Positions 1 through 6,634 are shown, counted from the stretch's first letter. The stretch is DNA of 11,728 nucleotides from Bryobacterales bacterium (GCA_003164075.1 PLRZ01000642.1:1-11728), one strand, 5' to 3'. Translations and numbers: made by a program. Notes: generated by a model not told the origin, from the letters alone.

Positions 1-1
1 C

Positions 2-700
2 GCCCGTTCGGTGCGCGAGACCATTTCGTCGGAGATGTGGGAACAGATCAACAGCCTGTACCTGCTGATCGCCACGCAGAGCCGCAAGCCGCTTTCCGAG
101 GGACTGCCGCAGTTCTGCCGGGATGTGCGCATGGCCTGCCATCTGTTCCAGGGCATCCAACACTCCACCATGAGCCACAACGAGGCCTGGCACTTCATCC
201 GCCTGGGCACATCGCTCGAACGCGCCGACAAGACCACGCGCATTTTGGACGTGAAGTATTTCATCCTGCTGCCCTCGGTGAGCGACGTGGGCACGCCGTA
301 CGACGACATACAATGGGGCGCGGTGTTGAAATCGGTGAGCGGTTTCGAAATGTACCGTAAGTGTTTCGGGCGCATTTCGCCGGATCGGGTGGTGGAATTT
401 CTGCTGCTCGACGGCGAATTCCCGCGCGCCGTGCGATATTGCATCGGGCTGGCCGACAATTCGCTGCACGCCATTACGGGCACGCGGTTGGGGGCCTTCT
501 CATGCCCCACGGAGCAGCGCCTGGGACTGTTGCGGTCGGAGCTGGATTATGCGCAGGTGGAACCCATCCTGCAAGCGGGACTGCACGAGTTTTTCGATGG
601 GTTGCAGGCCAGAATGAATACCATCGATGAATGCGTCCGCGGGGACTTCTTCGCCCAGAAAGTGGCCTTTCAAGTGGGCACCAGCGGGCAAAGCGCCTGA
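2..700 (+). CDS. Alpha-E domain protein (DUF403), 5'-truncated by the window edge
   Basis: The reading frame is already open at the first complete codon of the window (ARSVRETISSEMWEQIN), so the true start lies upstream; the GTG at position 11 is internal. About 232 residues are visible against roughly 310 in full-length members, so the N-terminal quarter is missing. The segment is almost wholly alpha-helical in character. It carries recognisable family stretches such as RETISSEMWEQIN near the beginning, GTSLERADKTTRILDVKY in the middle and FLLLDGEFPRAVRYC after it. The family is usually encoded beside a circularly permuted ATP-grasp protein and a transglutaminase-like protein, in a locus thought to make or modify a peptide. 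Those partners would be upstream, outside the window, because nothing of that kind follows. The biochemical role of alpha-E proteins is not established. Family assignment is confident; function is not. Confidence 0.88.
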   Translation, partial: ARSVRETISSEMWEQINSLYLLIATQSRKPLSEGLPQFCRDVRMACHLFQGIQHSTMSHNEAWHFIRLGTSLERADKTTRILDVKYFILLPSVSDVGTPYDDIQWGAVLKSVSGFEMYRKCFGRISPDRVVEFLLLDGEFPRAVRYCIGLADNSLHAITGTRLGAFSCPTEQRLGLLRSELDYAQVEPILQAGLHEFFDGLQARMNTIDECVRGDFFAQKVAFQVGTSGQSA

Positions 701-766
701 CGCCGGGAGGCTAAGTCGCGCCGGATAGAAACCTCGGAAGCTGGGGCGACTGCCCGAAAGCGCCGA

Positions 767-1357
767 TTACTCGTTCTCACCGATTGGTTTCCGCGACTCC
801 TCGGCCGGCTGCGCTTCTGTCCGGACGGTGGGTGACGGTTGAGCAGAAGCAGGCTCCGCGATCTCCGGCGCGAACTGAAGGGCCTGTTGGGAAGCCGGAA
901 CAGGCAGATCGGTCACGCGTTTCACCGCCGAGCCACAGGCCGCCGCGAACTTCGCTACGCCGTCATCATCCGAGTAGAGGACTCTGGCGCCGCAGACGAG
1001 CGAGATGGCCACGATCTGCCGGTCGAACTTCATGGCATTTTTTGTGATTGCCGGACCCTCCCGCCGATCGCCCGCTTTCCGGGCGTCCCGCAGGCGGAAT
1101 TTCACTTTCTGTTTCCACGACAACGAGGAGATCGGACCGATCGCGCTGGCCAAGATAGCCAAAGATACGGGACTGCGTCCGGAAGATCTCTGAGAGGGAG
1201 CGATCCCCACAGCAACAGCGGCCTGTCGATGAAAAAGCCGTTCGATCACGCACCCGATCACCGTTGGTAGCGGGCTGTTAGCCACAGGGATCCAGCGCGG
1301 GTCAACGGCGTCAGTCTCCCGTTGAGCGGACCATAAAGCCATGCGGATCAAGCTCAC
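767..1357 (-). pseudogene. PIN-domain (VapC-like) toxin C-terminal fragment
   Basis: A minus-strand frame of up to 196 codons (GTG start at 1357, TAA at 767-769). Only residues about 84-165 look like a real protein family. They contain RDARKAGDRRE, then KFDRQIVAISLVCGA, YSDDDGV and TDLPVP, which match my memory of the C-terminal half of one PIN-domain family: the FDRQI Asp and the YSDDD acidic cluster supply the later metal-binding acidic residues. The first half of the PIN fold, with the initial catalytic Asp, cannot be found in any of the three frames upstream, and residues 1-83 resemble nothing and are antisense to a HicA-like segment. The last ~30 residues are a Pro/Ala/Glu-rich tail. I read this as a toxin gene that lost its 5' half near position 1108. 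It could alternatively be a chimeric but expressed ORF. PIN proteins are Mg-dependent ribonucleases, but this remnant should be inactive. Confidence 0.42.
1089..1193 (+). pseudogene. HicA-like mRNA interferase, C-terminal fragment
   Basis: In this plus-strand frame the last 34 codons read RRRNFTFCFHDNEEIG, then PIALAKIAKDTGLRPEDL and a TGA at 1191-1193. The pattern of a beta-strand, a His in FHDNEEIG and then an amphipathic helix ending in a Gly-Leu-containing turn matches the C-terminal half of HicA-type toxins (dsRBD-like fold) as I know the family. The N-terminal half, with the GF..R..GSH catalytic His region, is not visible: upstream of about 1089 the frame runs through sequence that reads as PIN protein on the other strand. 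No HicB-like antitoxin follows. It is best regarded as a broken toxin gene cut at nearly the same point as the minus-strand PIN fragment. The assignment rests on a short stretch and is moderate to low in confidence. Confidence 0.35.
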
Positions 1358-1600
1358 GCTGGCACCGACGGAATACTACCTCTCCCCGAGTGGGGGACGA
1401 TACGCCCGATGCGCACGCGTCCGCGGCCATATGCAATGTGCCCGCACCGTGCCAAACCAGTTACTACCGCGGGGTCGGAGCCCCTTTTCGTGGGACGGCG
1501 TTTCACGGGAGGAATCCGGTTGCGGGGATGTCCGACCAAAGCCGACATGTGGGGAGTAATAGTCCGGAGAGCCTCCGTGGCTTGGTGATATCCTCGAAGC
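1194..1600. other. Intergenic stretch without a convincing gene
   Basis: Short open frames exist on both strands, but none shows family-like composition or a plausible ribosome binding site. The only structure I see is the terminator-like hairpin at 1471-1488 and a weaker CGTG/CACG inverted repeat just after it. The stretch separates the degraded toxin fragments from the intact DUF433/DUF5615 operon and should contain that operon's promoter. Directly upstream of the antitoxin ATG there is no Shine-Dalgarno. A TATCCT at 1589-1594 would put transcription initiation close to the ATG, so a leaderless transcript is possible, but no good -35 partner is seen. Confidence 0.5.
1471..1488 (+). terminator. 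Terminator-like GC hairpin followed by TTTT
   Basis: GGGG, a six-base loop TCGGAG, then CCCC and TTTT. The stem is only 4 bp, so this is a weak intrinsic terminator at best. A second small inverted repeat (CGTG ... CACG) follows within 20 bases, so the region may instead be a copy of a dispersed intergenic repeat; its wording seems familiar from related genomes, but that is memory and not something shown here. Confidence 0.22.
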
Positions 1601-1810
1601 ATGACTTCCCGCATCGTGATCGAGCCCGGCAAACGCTCTGGCCAACCGTGTATACGAGGACTGCGCATCACGGTGTGGGACGTGTTGAATTGGCTCGCCG
1701 CCGGTATGACCGAACAGGAAATCCTCGATGATTACCCGGAGCTGGAGCGCGATGACTTTCGGGCGGTGTATGAATTTGCCGCCAAACTCGGTAGGCGTGT
1801 GGCTCTGTGA
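1601..1810 (+). CDS. DUF433-family antitoxin (VapB45-like)
   Basis: A protein of 69 residues with the complete DUF433 signature: an N-terminal segment IEPGKRSGQPCIRGLRI, then TVWDVLNWLAAGMTEQEIL and DDYPELERDDFRAVYEFA. This is the small winged-helix or helix-turn-helix domain in which the R-G-x-R-I/V-T-V turn and the DYP-L motif are diagnostic. Such proteins are antitoxins that bind their cognate PIN-like toxin and usually repress their own operon. Its stop overlaps the GTG start of the next gene in GTGA at 1807-1810, typical of translational coupling in toxin-antitoxin pairs. No Shine-Dalgarno is obvious before ATG 1601, yet the domain begins immediately after it, so the start is well supported. 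The length is normal for the family and no disruption is seen. Confidence 0.85.
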   Translation: MTSRIVIEPGKRSGQPCIRGLRITVWDVLNWLAAGMTEQEILDDYPELERDDFRAVYEFAAKLGRRVAL

Positions 1811-2142
1811 AACTGCTGCTCGACGAGAACCTCTCGCGCAAACTTGTGGTCCGGCTTGCAGAGTTGTATCCGGAGTCGGCTCACGTTGTTGAGCTTGACT
1901 TGCCCGAACGCCCGGATCGTGAGATCTGGGAGGTTGCCAAGTCCAGGGATTTCGTTATCGTGAGCACTGACCGCGACTTCTACGAACTTGCCACAACAAT
2001 CGGGCCGCCTCCCAAAGTCGCATGGCTCCGGCGCTGGACGCACCCGGCGAGGGACGCCGAAATGGTGTTGCGCCGCGAGGCCATTCGGACGGAATTCTCG
2101 GCCGATCCGGAACTCGGCGTATTGGTCCTGGATCGTAACTAG
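1807..2142 (+). CDS. DUF5615 PIN-like toxin (VapC45-like)
   Basis: A 111-residue protein starting at a GTG that overlaps the antitoxin stop by 4 bases. It begins with MKLLLDENLSRKLV, where the LLLDEN Asp-Glu pair is the first acidic site of the PIN-like fold. It continues with EIWEVAKSRDFVIVSTDRDF, carrying the later acidic residues (STDRDF), and ends in LGVLVLD. This order is the signature of DUF5615, a minimal PIN-like domain related to Mut7-C, regularly encoded directly after DUF433 genes. By family knowledge it should be a metal-dependent ribonuclease acting on RNA in the cytoplasm, silenced by the upstream antitoxin; RNase activity here is inferred. It is the normal length with all expected acidic positions, so the pair is probably functional, unlike the broken toxin genes upstream. 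Confidence 0.85.
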   Translation: MKLLLDENLSRKLVVRLAELYPESAHVVELDLPERPDREIWEVAKSRDFVIVSTDRDFYELATTIGPPPKVAWLRRWTHPARDAEMVLRREAIRTEFSADPELGVLVLDRN

Positions 2143-2357
2143 CGATTCCAGGACCGCTCGCGTGATGCCGCTCGCCAGAAACATCACGTAGTCCAGGCTG
2201 ACCCGTTCTTCCCTGCCCTGACACTTACGTTCAAGCCTGTCTTCCTGTCGCCATCGCCGGCAGTGTGTCATCCCCGCGTGGGTGGGCGACCCGCCTGCGG
2301 GTTGGCCGCCGATAGGCCTCGCGACGGTCACGTTCTGAGGTGCATGAGACGCAAACC
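2143..2357. other. Intergenic region after the toxin operon
   Basis: No convincing gene. Minus-strand frames through here continue antisense into the toxin gene and I treat them as shadows. The region contains one strong GC-rich hairpin (2285-2307) and ends at another (2351-2379). Confidence 0.5.
2285..2307. repeat. GC-rich hairpin, possible REP-like element or terminator
   Basis: The core ACCCG CCTG CGGGT (2289-2302) is a perfect 5-bp stem with a 4-base loop, extended by GGC/GCC pairs at 2285-2287 and 2305-2307 with small internal mismatches. It lies about 145 bases after the toxin stop and has no T-run, so it is not a standard intrinsic terminator; a REP-type palindrome is as likely. Confidence 0.35.
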
Positions 2358-2379
2358 TTACGCCGCGAAGCGGGTTTGC
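2351..2379. repeat. Stem-loop with 7-bp perfect outer stem
   Basis: GCAAACC (2351-2357) pairs with GGTTTGC (2373-2379); inside, CGC pairs with GCG around a CGCGAA loop with a TTA bulge. There is no T-run on either side. It overlaps the stop codon of the truncated minus-strand antitoxin-like frame and may be a later junction sequence or a transcript 3' end structure. Confidence 0.35.
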
Positions 2380-2453
2380 CCCAGTCTCCCGGCAAGATCT
2401 ATTGGGCTGACCAAGATATCTTCATCAAATCGGACACTTACAGTCAACGACAT
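2358..2453 (-). pseudogene. Ribbon-helix-helix-like antitoxin, N-terminal fragment (copy A)
   Basis: A minus-strand frame from ATG at 2453 to TAA at 2358-2360 gives 31 codons beginning MSLTVSVRFDEDIL. This looks like the N-terminal beta-strand and first helix of a CopG/ribbon-helix-helix antitoxin. After about residue 14 it leaves the family pattern and ends early, so I call it a fragment. Its start region (ATG plus upstream bases) is nearly the same as that of the frame at 8339-8527, which suggests common descent of the leader and first codons. The bases just before the ATG contain GAGATTAGG, a possible Shine-Dalgarno. An insertion sequence lies only about 40 bases upstream of the ATG, so any promoter may be disrupted. 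Too short for a firm family call. Confidence 0.35.
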
Positions 2454-2498
2454 CCTAATCTCGGCTGCGCGCCTCTTCGCCACGCGGTAGATTAGAGC
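2442..2498. repeat. 57-bp repeat, copy A (matches 8516-8572)
   Basis: Aligned without gaps to 8516-8572, 50 of 57 bases are identical; four of the seven differences cluster at 2473-2477. The last four matching bases (GAGC) fall inside the insertion sequence end, so the genuine shared flank is 2442-2494. Read on the minus strand it covers a short leader, a possible Shine-Dalgarno and the ATG plus three codons (MSLT) of an antitoxin-like frame in both copies. Confidence 0.8.
2488..2494. repeat. Target site duplication TAGATTA, left copy
   Basis: TAGATTA immediately precedes the left terminal inverted repeat (GAGCCTGTCCCGT) and recurs immediately after the right end at 4376-4382. The following G is also shared (TAGATTAG on both sides), but assigning it to the element lets both ends start with GAGC. 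Confidence 0.75.
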
Positions 2499-2507
2499 CT
2501 GTCCCGT
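2495..2507. repeat. Left terminal inverted repeat of the insertion sequence
   Basis: GAGCCTGTCCCGT; it pairs with the complement of 4363-4375, with one mismatch at position 5. Confidence 0.78.
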
Positions 2508-2610
2508 GTTTTCCTAGCACGAGCGGGGCGGTGGCGTAGCGCTGTCAACAGCGCAAACATAAATGTACGATTTTGTTTGATTAGGGCAAATTCCGTGTCT
2601 ATGATGGGGA

Positions 2611-4162
2611 ATGCCCACCCAGCCTGGAGTTCTCCCGCTCCCCGAATTGGTTCCCGAACAAGAGCACCTGGTGGGCTACATCCCCACCGTCATGGGCCCA
2701 GTCGAGTTTCGGGAGTGGAAGCAGCAGTTGGAGCGAATCGACGAGATTCTCGAAGCCGGCGGGGTGGAGGAGACGTTTCAGCGTCTGTCGCTGGCACGGC
2801 GGAACGAGGAGGAGCAGCGCAGGGCAGATGCGGAGAAACGACCGTTCCGGAGTCTGAGTGTCGTTGAGCAAGCCAGTTACCAACGGTTGTCCTCGCAAGC
2901 GTTGCGCTGCAATGTGGCGCGGACCTTGACGGGAGAGAGCTTCCGGGACTTCGGATGCCGGTTAGCGGAGTCGATGCTGCTGCAGCGGTTTTGCAAGTTG
3001 GATCGAATCGACGCGGTGCGGATTCCTGGCAAGAGCGCGCTGCAACGCTACAGCCAGTGGCTGACGGACGAAGAGATGCGGAAGGTGATCGACATGCTGA
3101 CTGGGGCGGCGAGCGGAGTGGAAGAAGGCGGCAGGCAACCGCTGGAGTTAAACGAGGCGTTGAGTCTGGAGGCGTACTTTTCTGGACACCACGTGCGTGA
3201 AACTGCACATTCACTTTCCGGTGGACTGGGTGTTATTGCGAGATGCGGCGCGCACGTTGATGAAAGCGACGATGCTGATCCGCAAGCGCGGTCTGAAAGT
3301 GCGGATGGAGGAGCCGGAGGAATTCCTTAAGCGAATGAATCAGTTGTGCATGAAGATGACGCATGCGCGGCGGAAGAAGGACGGCAAGCGGGCGCGCAAG
3401 GCGGTGCTGCGGGAGATGAAGAAGTTGAGCCAAGCGATCGCCGGACATGCGCAAAGGCACCACGATCTGTTGGAGCAGCATTGGCAGGAGACGGATCTGA
3501 AGGAAGGCGAAGCGCGACAGATCCTGGGGCGGATCGAGGTGATTCTGGAACGGTTGCCGCACGCCGTGAAGCAGGCCCACGAACGGATCATCGGGGAGCG
3601 GCAGGTGAGCAATGAAGAGAAGATTCTGAGTTTGTATGAGGGGCACGCGGCGGTGTACGTGCGGGGCAAGGCGGGGGCGGAAGTGGAATTTGGGAGCCAG
3701 TTGTTGTTAGGGGAAAGCGAGAGCGGTGTGATCGTGGATTGGGAACTGGTGTGCGGGAATCCGAGAGCGGACACGAAGATGCTGGGCCGCAGCTTGGAGC
3801 GATTGAAGCAGACCAGCGGGGGAGGCTCGATCCAGCAAGTAGGCGGAGACCGCGGATTCGACAGCAAAGCGAATCGGGAGTTGGTGGAAAAAGAAGGGAT
3901 CTACAATGCGATCTGCCCGAAGGCACCGAGCGAACTGAAAAAGAGAATGAAGGAGCCGCAGTTCGTAGAGATGCAACGGAGGCGGTCGCAAACCGAGGCG
4001 CGGATCGCGATCTTCAAGAATGGATTTCTGGGCAGTCCATTGTTGAGCAAAGGGTATGGGAATCAGCAGCGCGAGGTTGCCTGGAGCGTGCTGGCGCACA
4101 ACTTGTGGGTGATCGCGCGACTGCCGCGCGCCGCGGTGCAAAAGGTGGCACGAGCCAGCTAA
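2611..4162 (+). pseudogene. DDE transposase split by a +1 frameshift
   Basis: Two overlapping frames together make one transposase of about 516 residues. The first part (ATG 2611) holds the N-terminal region with RRNEEEQRR, LLQRFCKLDRIDAVRIPGKS and ALQRYSQWL, and reaches EAYF at 3172-3180. The second part continues in the next frame from about 3182 as LDTTCVKLHIHFPVDWVLLRDA. It has the catalytic second Asp in GGDRGFDSKANRELV and the Glu in RRRSQTEARIAIFKN, and ends ARLPRAAVQKVARAS. The first Asp of the DDE triad is the D of LDTT at 3185-3187. The GTG at 3197 that would start the downstream frame on its own excludes it, so neither frame alone gives an active enzyme. The shift lies in the run TACTTTTCTGGAC: one base must be skipped. 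It may be an inactivating mutation, a sequencing error in the T-run, or programmed +1 frameshifting. Confidence 0.82.
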
Positions 4163-4362
4163 GCGGGGCGACATCAAAGACAAACATAGAGATCGGATTG
4201 GCGAGCCTGGGAGAGGTGCGTCAGCAAGTAGGGAAAAAGAGTGCGGCAATCGACCCTCCCGGTGAAACCAGGAGCGAAACGGTGCAACCACGAGCGAAAC
4301 TCTGCCGCCAATAAGAAGTACTTTACACTGCAAAGTCGCCTTGACGCTGAAACTCATGGGAA

Positions 4363-4375
4363 ACGGGACAAGCTC
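4363..4375. repeat. Right terminal inverted repeat of the insertion sequence
   Basis: ACGGGACAAGCTC; its complement is GAGCTTGTCCCGT, matching the left end with one mismatch. Confidence 0.78.
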
Positions 4376-4382
4376 TAGATTA
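4376..4382. repeat. Target site duplication TAGATTA, right copy
   Basis: A direct repeat of 2488-2494 immediately after the right inverted repeat. Removing the element and one copy joins the upstream sequence CGCGGTAGATTA to GGCGCGGCCC, restoring an intergenic region on the right. Confidence 0.75.
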
Positions 4383-4478
4383 GGCGCGGCCCGCCCGAGC
4401 CCGCAATTGGACGCGCCAGAGATCCGCCCCCCGGCGCGCCATACCAATGCTCCTATCGCTGGTTGATCGCCTAGTGAC

Positions 4479-5852
4479 TTAACGGGAGGGGCACGAGCCG
4501 GTGCTGCTCGGCGGCCCGGCGAAACTGTACGTGCTGCCGCTATAGATATTGCCCGGATAGTTACTACCGAACGTCACACTCGTGGTGAATCCAGTCCCGG
4601 ACGTATAGTTAAATGATATACCACCGATTCCAAACGGCGCGCTGTAGTAATACGGAGTGCTCGGGTCACTGCTGTAGCCGGTGTTGCACACGCGTATTTG
4701 GTCCAGTGTCACGCCAGACACCCCGTTGGAATAGCTAGTGCCCAAGAAAAACAGTGCAGTCCAGGAGTTATCATTGAAGTACCGGGGGGCATCGCTGCCG
4801 TCAAAAGGGTTTGCTCCAGAAATGTAAATGTTATAAGTGTCTCCCGTGGCTTGGCCGAGCGTCATGCCAATGGTCCCCGCGTCGACCTCGTTGTTGTAAA
4901 AGTAGTTGTCGTAACCATAGATCTCCATAGGGTAGGGCAACTGTGGCTCGTCCGCAGGAACTGGACAGCCGTTTACCGTTCCGGTGCTACTGTCGGTAAA
5001 CCAGAAATTCTGATCGATCACATTCGCGGCGACCGTAGCGGCATACGTACCGGGTGCGATGAAGAGATCGCCACCCTGCCCACCGTCGCTCATCTCATAG
5101 CGGTTGCTATAGAGGGTGTTACCATAGGCGATCTGGTTATTGCCCCCGTTCAGGTTGATACCCGCAGTGCCAGCGTAGTATATGTGGTTATAGTACGCCC
5201 CACTGTGCGTTCCCTCGACCATCATCGCGGTTGCTCTCGCTGCTTGAGCAGAGTCATCCATTGAGCCGAAAGTGGAATAATCCACCGTAGAGGCAGCTGG
5301 CGGGCTGGTCGTATATGTAGATCCTCCGAGAATTAAGCCCGCAACCGGATCATTTATGAAGTTCACATACCAGACCGTCGCAATGGTGGCGCTGGCGAGG
5401 TTGAGTTCATAATAGCCGGTACTCTGGATAAGGCAGCTGATGTTGGGGGCTGTCGAATACTGGGTGCCGCCGCTTGGAGGAGACCCGAAAGCCCAGCGGT
5501 TACCGTCGAGGGTCAGGTACTCTATAGTCAGGCCCTGCGCCGCTGAGGTAAGAGACATGATGGTTTGTAGGCTTCCATCACCGCGCTGGAGCACCGTGTC
5601 AGCGGGATCGCTGTCGCCGCCAGATATCGCCGTCAAGCTAGAATTCACGATGTTTATCGTTCCAACTGAGGAACATACAGTGTGTGTGCCGGTTGGCAGA
5701 GTGCAAGACGAGGCGCTGCCTCTGAGACAGGCGCGGAAAGAGGTGAGATCAGAGTCCTCTCTGCACTGGGCCCGCGCGGTGGACGATATTAGCGTGAGCG
5801 CCGAGAGCGCGGACACGCCCCACCACATACGATGATCGAAGCTGGTCGACAT
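4479..5852 (-). CDS. Exported right-handed beta-helix-like protein, function unknown
   Basis: A 457-residue protein with a clear Sec signal peptide: MSTSFDHRMWWG followed by a hydrophobic core and ARAQC, giving probable signal peptidase I cleavage after Ala28. The mature part is rich in Gly, Ser, Thr, Tyr and Asn. It contains successive short strand-turn units such as GLTIEYLTLDGNRW, VWYVNFINDPVAGL, GINLNGGNNQIAYGN and NYFYNNEVDAGTIG, the look of a parallel beta-helix of the pectate-lyase-like fold. About eight Cys residues are spread along the chain, possibly forming disulfides. I see no catalytic signature that names a substrate, so a polysaccharide-active enzyme or an adhesin-like surface protein are both possible. 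GGAGG at 5863-5867, inside the last codons of the upstream gene, decides the ATG at 5852. Its base composition looks more AT-rich than its neighbours, which hints at separate origin. Confidence 0.72.
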   Translation of the reverse strand: MSTSFDHRMWWGVSALSALTLISSTARAQCREDSDLTSFRACLRGSASSCTLPTGTHTVCSSVGTINIVNSSLTAISGGDSDPADTVLQRGDGSLQTIMSLTSAAQGLTIEYLTLDGNRWAFGSPPSGGTQYSTAPNISCLIQSTGYYELNLASATIATVWYVNFINDPVAGLILGGSTYTTSPPAASTVDYSTFGSMDDSAQAARATAMMVEGTHSGAYYNHIYYAGTAGINLNGGNNQIAYGNTLYSNRYEMSDGGQGGDLFIAPGTYAATVAANVIDQNFWFTDSSTGTVNGCPVPADEPQLPYPMEIYGYDNYFYNNEVDAGTIGMTLGQATGDTYNIYISGANPFDGSDAPRYFNDNSWTALFFLGTSYSNGVSGVTLDQIRVCNTGYSSDPSTPYYYSAPFGIGGISFNYTSGTGFTTSVTFGSNYPGNIYSGSTYSFAGPPSSTGSCPSR

Positions 5853-5855
5853 TTC

Positions 5856-6323
5856 TCAATTTCCTCCGTTAGTCGCATTAGCGACAAGATGGCCCGGCAC
5901 ACGGAGCCGGGCTGCAGTGATTGGCCGAACAGAGTTTAGAATCTGATTCGCCAGCGTCGTTATCATCTGCTCACGTTGTGTTGTGAGGCGGGCAACTGTA
6001 ACGGCGCCGGTTTGGCCGGACTCTATGGCGGGCAAGGACGTGTGGATTTGCTGCAAAAGGGCGCGCATGGTAACTCCAGCGGCGTCGATGACTGCCACTT
6101 CCTGTGGGTTTAGGTCGAACTGTTTTGCCAGCAGCCTTTCGTAGTTGTGGATGCCTGTTGTCGTCTTGAGATGGCCTAACCCAAGGAGAAGGAAGCGGAA
6201 GTAAGCCACCTCTCCATTACTAGCAGGGGGTTGCGTCAAAGCAGGTTGGGCATAAGCGCACAACGAGAGGAAAAGCGGTGATAAGATCGCGCACAGAAAC
6301 TTCATTAACGTCAATACCTTCAT
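5856..6323 (-). CDS. Small exported protein of unknown function
   Basis: Starting at ATG 6323 the product has 155 residues: MKVLTLMKFLCAILSPLFL, then SLCAYAQPALTQ, a classical Sec signal peptide with an AYA-Q cleavage site. An upstream TTG at 6347 or an inner ATG at 6305 are alternative starts; I prefer 6323 because GAGGTTGGGG lies about 10 bases before it. The mature part (about 125 residues) is predominantly helical, with LLLGLGHLKT, LNPQEVAVIDAAGV, LTTQREQMITTLANQIL and a C-terminal VRPITAARLRVPGHL. The QREQM..TLANQILNSVRP region reminds me of unnamed exported proteins seen repeatedly in acidobacterial genomes, but I know no function. Its stop is three bases before the beta-helix gene, which it probably precedes in one transcript. 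Co-expression suggests a joint envelope or extracellular role. Confidence 0.68.
   Translation of the reverse strand: MKVLTLMKFLCAILSPLFLSLCAYAQPALTQPPASNGEVAYFRFLLLGLGHLKTTTGIHNYERLLAKQFDLNPQEVAVIDAAGVTMRALLQQIHTSLPAIESGQTGAVTVARLTTQREQMITTLANQILNSVRPITAARLRVPGHLVANATNGGN
5863..5867 (-). promoter_or_regulatory. Shine-Dalgarno GGAGG embedded in the preceding gene
   Basis: On the minus strand GGAGG lies 10 bases before ATG 5852 and is formed by the Gly-Gly codons that end the upstream gene, immediately before its Asn-stop. Translation of the two genes is therefore likely coupled. Confidence 0.7.
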
Positions 6324-6634
6324 GACCCAGAACCCCAACCTCATCAACGCTTGTATTTTGTATCACACCCACTTGAGAGGAGGGGAGGAGGCAGCCGGTC
6401 GGTCCGGTTACATTACCGCTGCGGACTGTAGTGGAAGCCGACACGCAGGCAGTCGACGCGCCTGCTGTACGGAAGAAGACACTGCGGCTGTGGCGCCAGA
6501 CCGCTTACTTATCGCTAAGCTAGGTCTGAGCAGTTAATGACTACTTCCGGCCTCGGAAGCAACGATCGCGCAGGGATTGATGAGGGAGAGCCGGCCGATG
6601 CGGCGCCATATGTCGGCGCCCGCCGGAGGATCCA
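6324..6634. other. Divergent intergenic region
   Basis: This separates the minus-strand exported-protein pair from the plus-strand membrane protein and must hold both promoters. On the minus strand a TGTGATACAAA stretch (about 6358-6368) resembles an extended -10 element for the exported pair, but no good -35 is visible. Short frames on both strands are not convincing as genes. Confidence 0.4.
6625..6630 (+). promoter_or_regulatory. Shine-Dalgarno GGAGGA that sets the GTG start of the membrane protein
   Basis: GGAGGA ends four bases before GTG 6635 and is 16 bases or more from the next in-frame ATG (6647), favouring the GTG start. Confidence 0.55.

Larger units (their letters stand above)
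2495..4375 (+). mobile_element. Insertion sequence, about 1881 bp, ISNCY-like DDE transposon
   Basis: The left end reads GAGCCTGTCCCGT and the reverse complement of the right end reads GAGCTTGTCCCGT: 12 of 13 bases match, with further TTTCC-like similarity inward. The element is bracketed by a 7-bp direct repeat TAGATTA. Between the ends lies one transposase gene split over two frames (2611-3330 and 3197-4162). About 115 bp of non-coding sequence precedes the gene and about 210 bp follows it. The family label comes from resemblance of the DDE protein to transposases I know as ISNCY (IS1202-like); IS1182-type relatives share the same motif style. It sits between the toxin-antitoxin remnants and the minus-strand secretory genes. 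Confidence 0.82.

Noticed and set aside
839..1270. Plus-strand frame of 143 codons
   Set aside because: It is Arg/His-rich and antisense to the PIN-like segment, and a different plus frame carries the HicA-like signal.
1732..2331. Minus-strand frame of 199 codons
   Set aside because: It lies antisense to the DUF433/DUF5615 pair, whose reading is unmistakable; its sequence shows no coherent family pattern.
3707..4447. Minus-strand frame of 246 codons
   Set aside because: It is complementary to the DDE part of the transposase and crosses the inverted repeat of the insertion sequence; a shadow frame.
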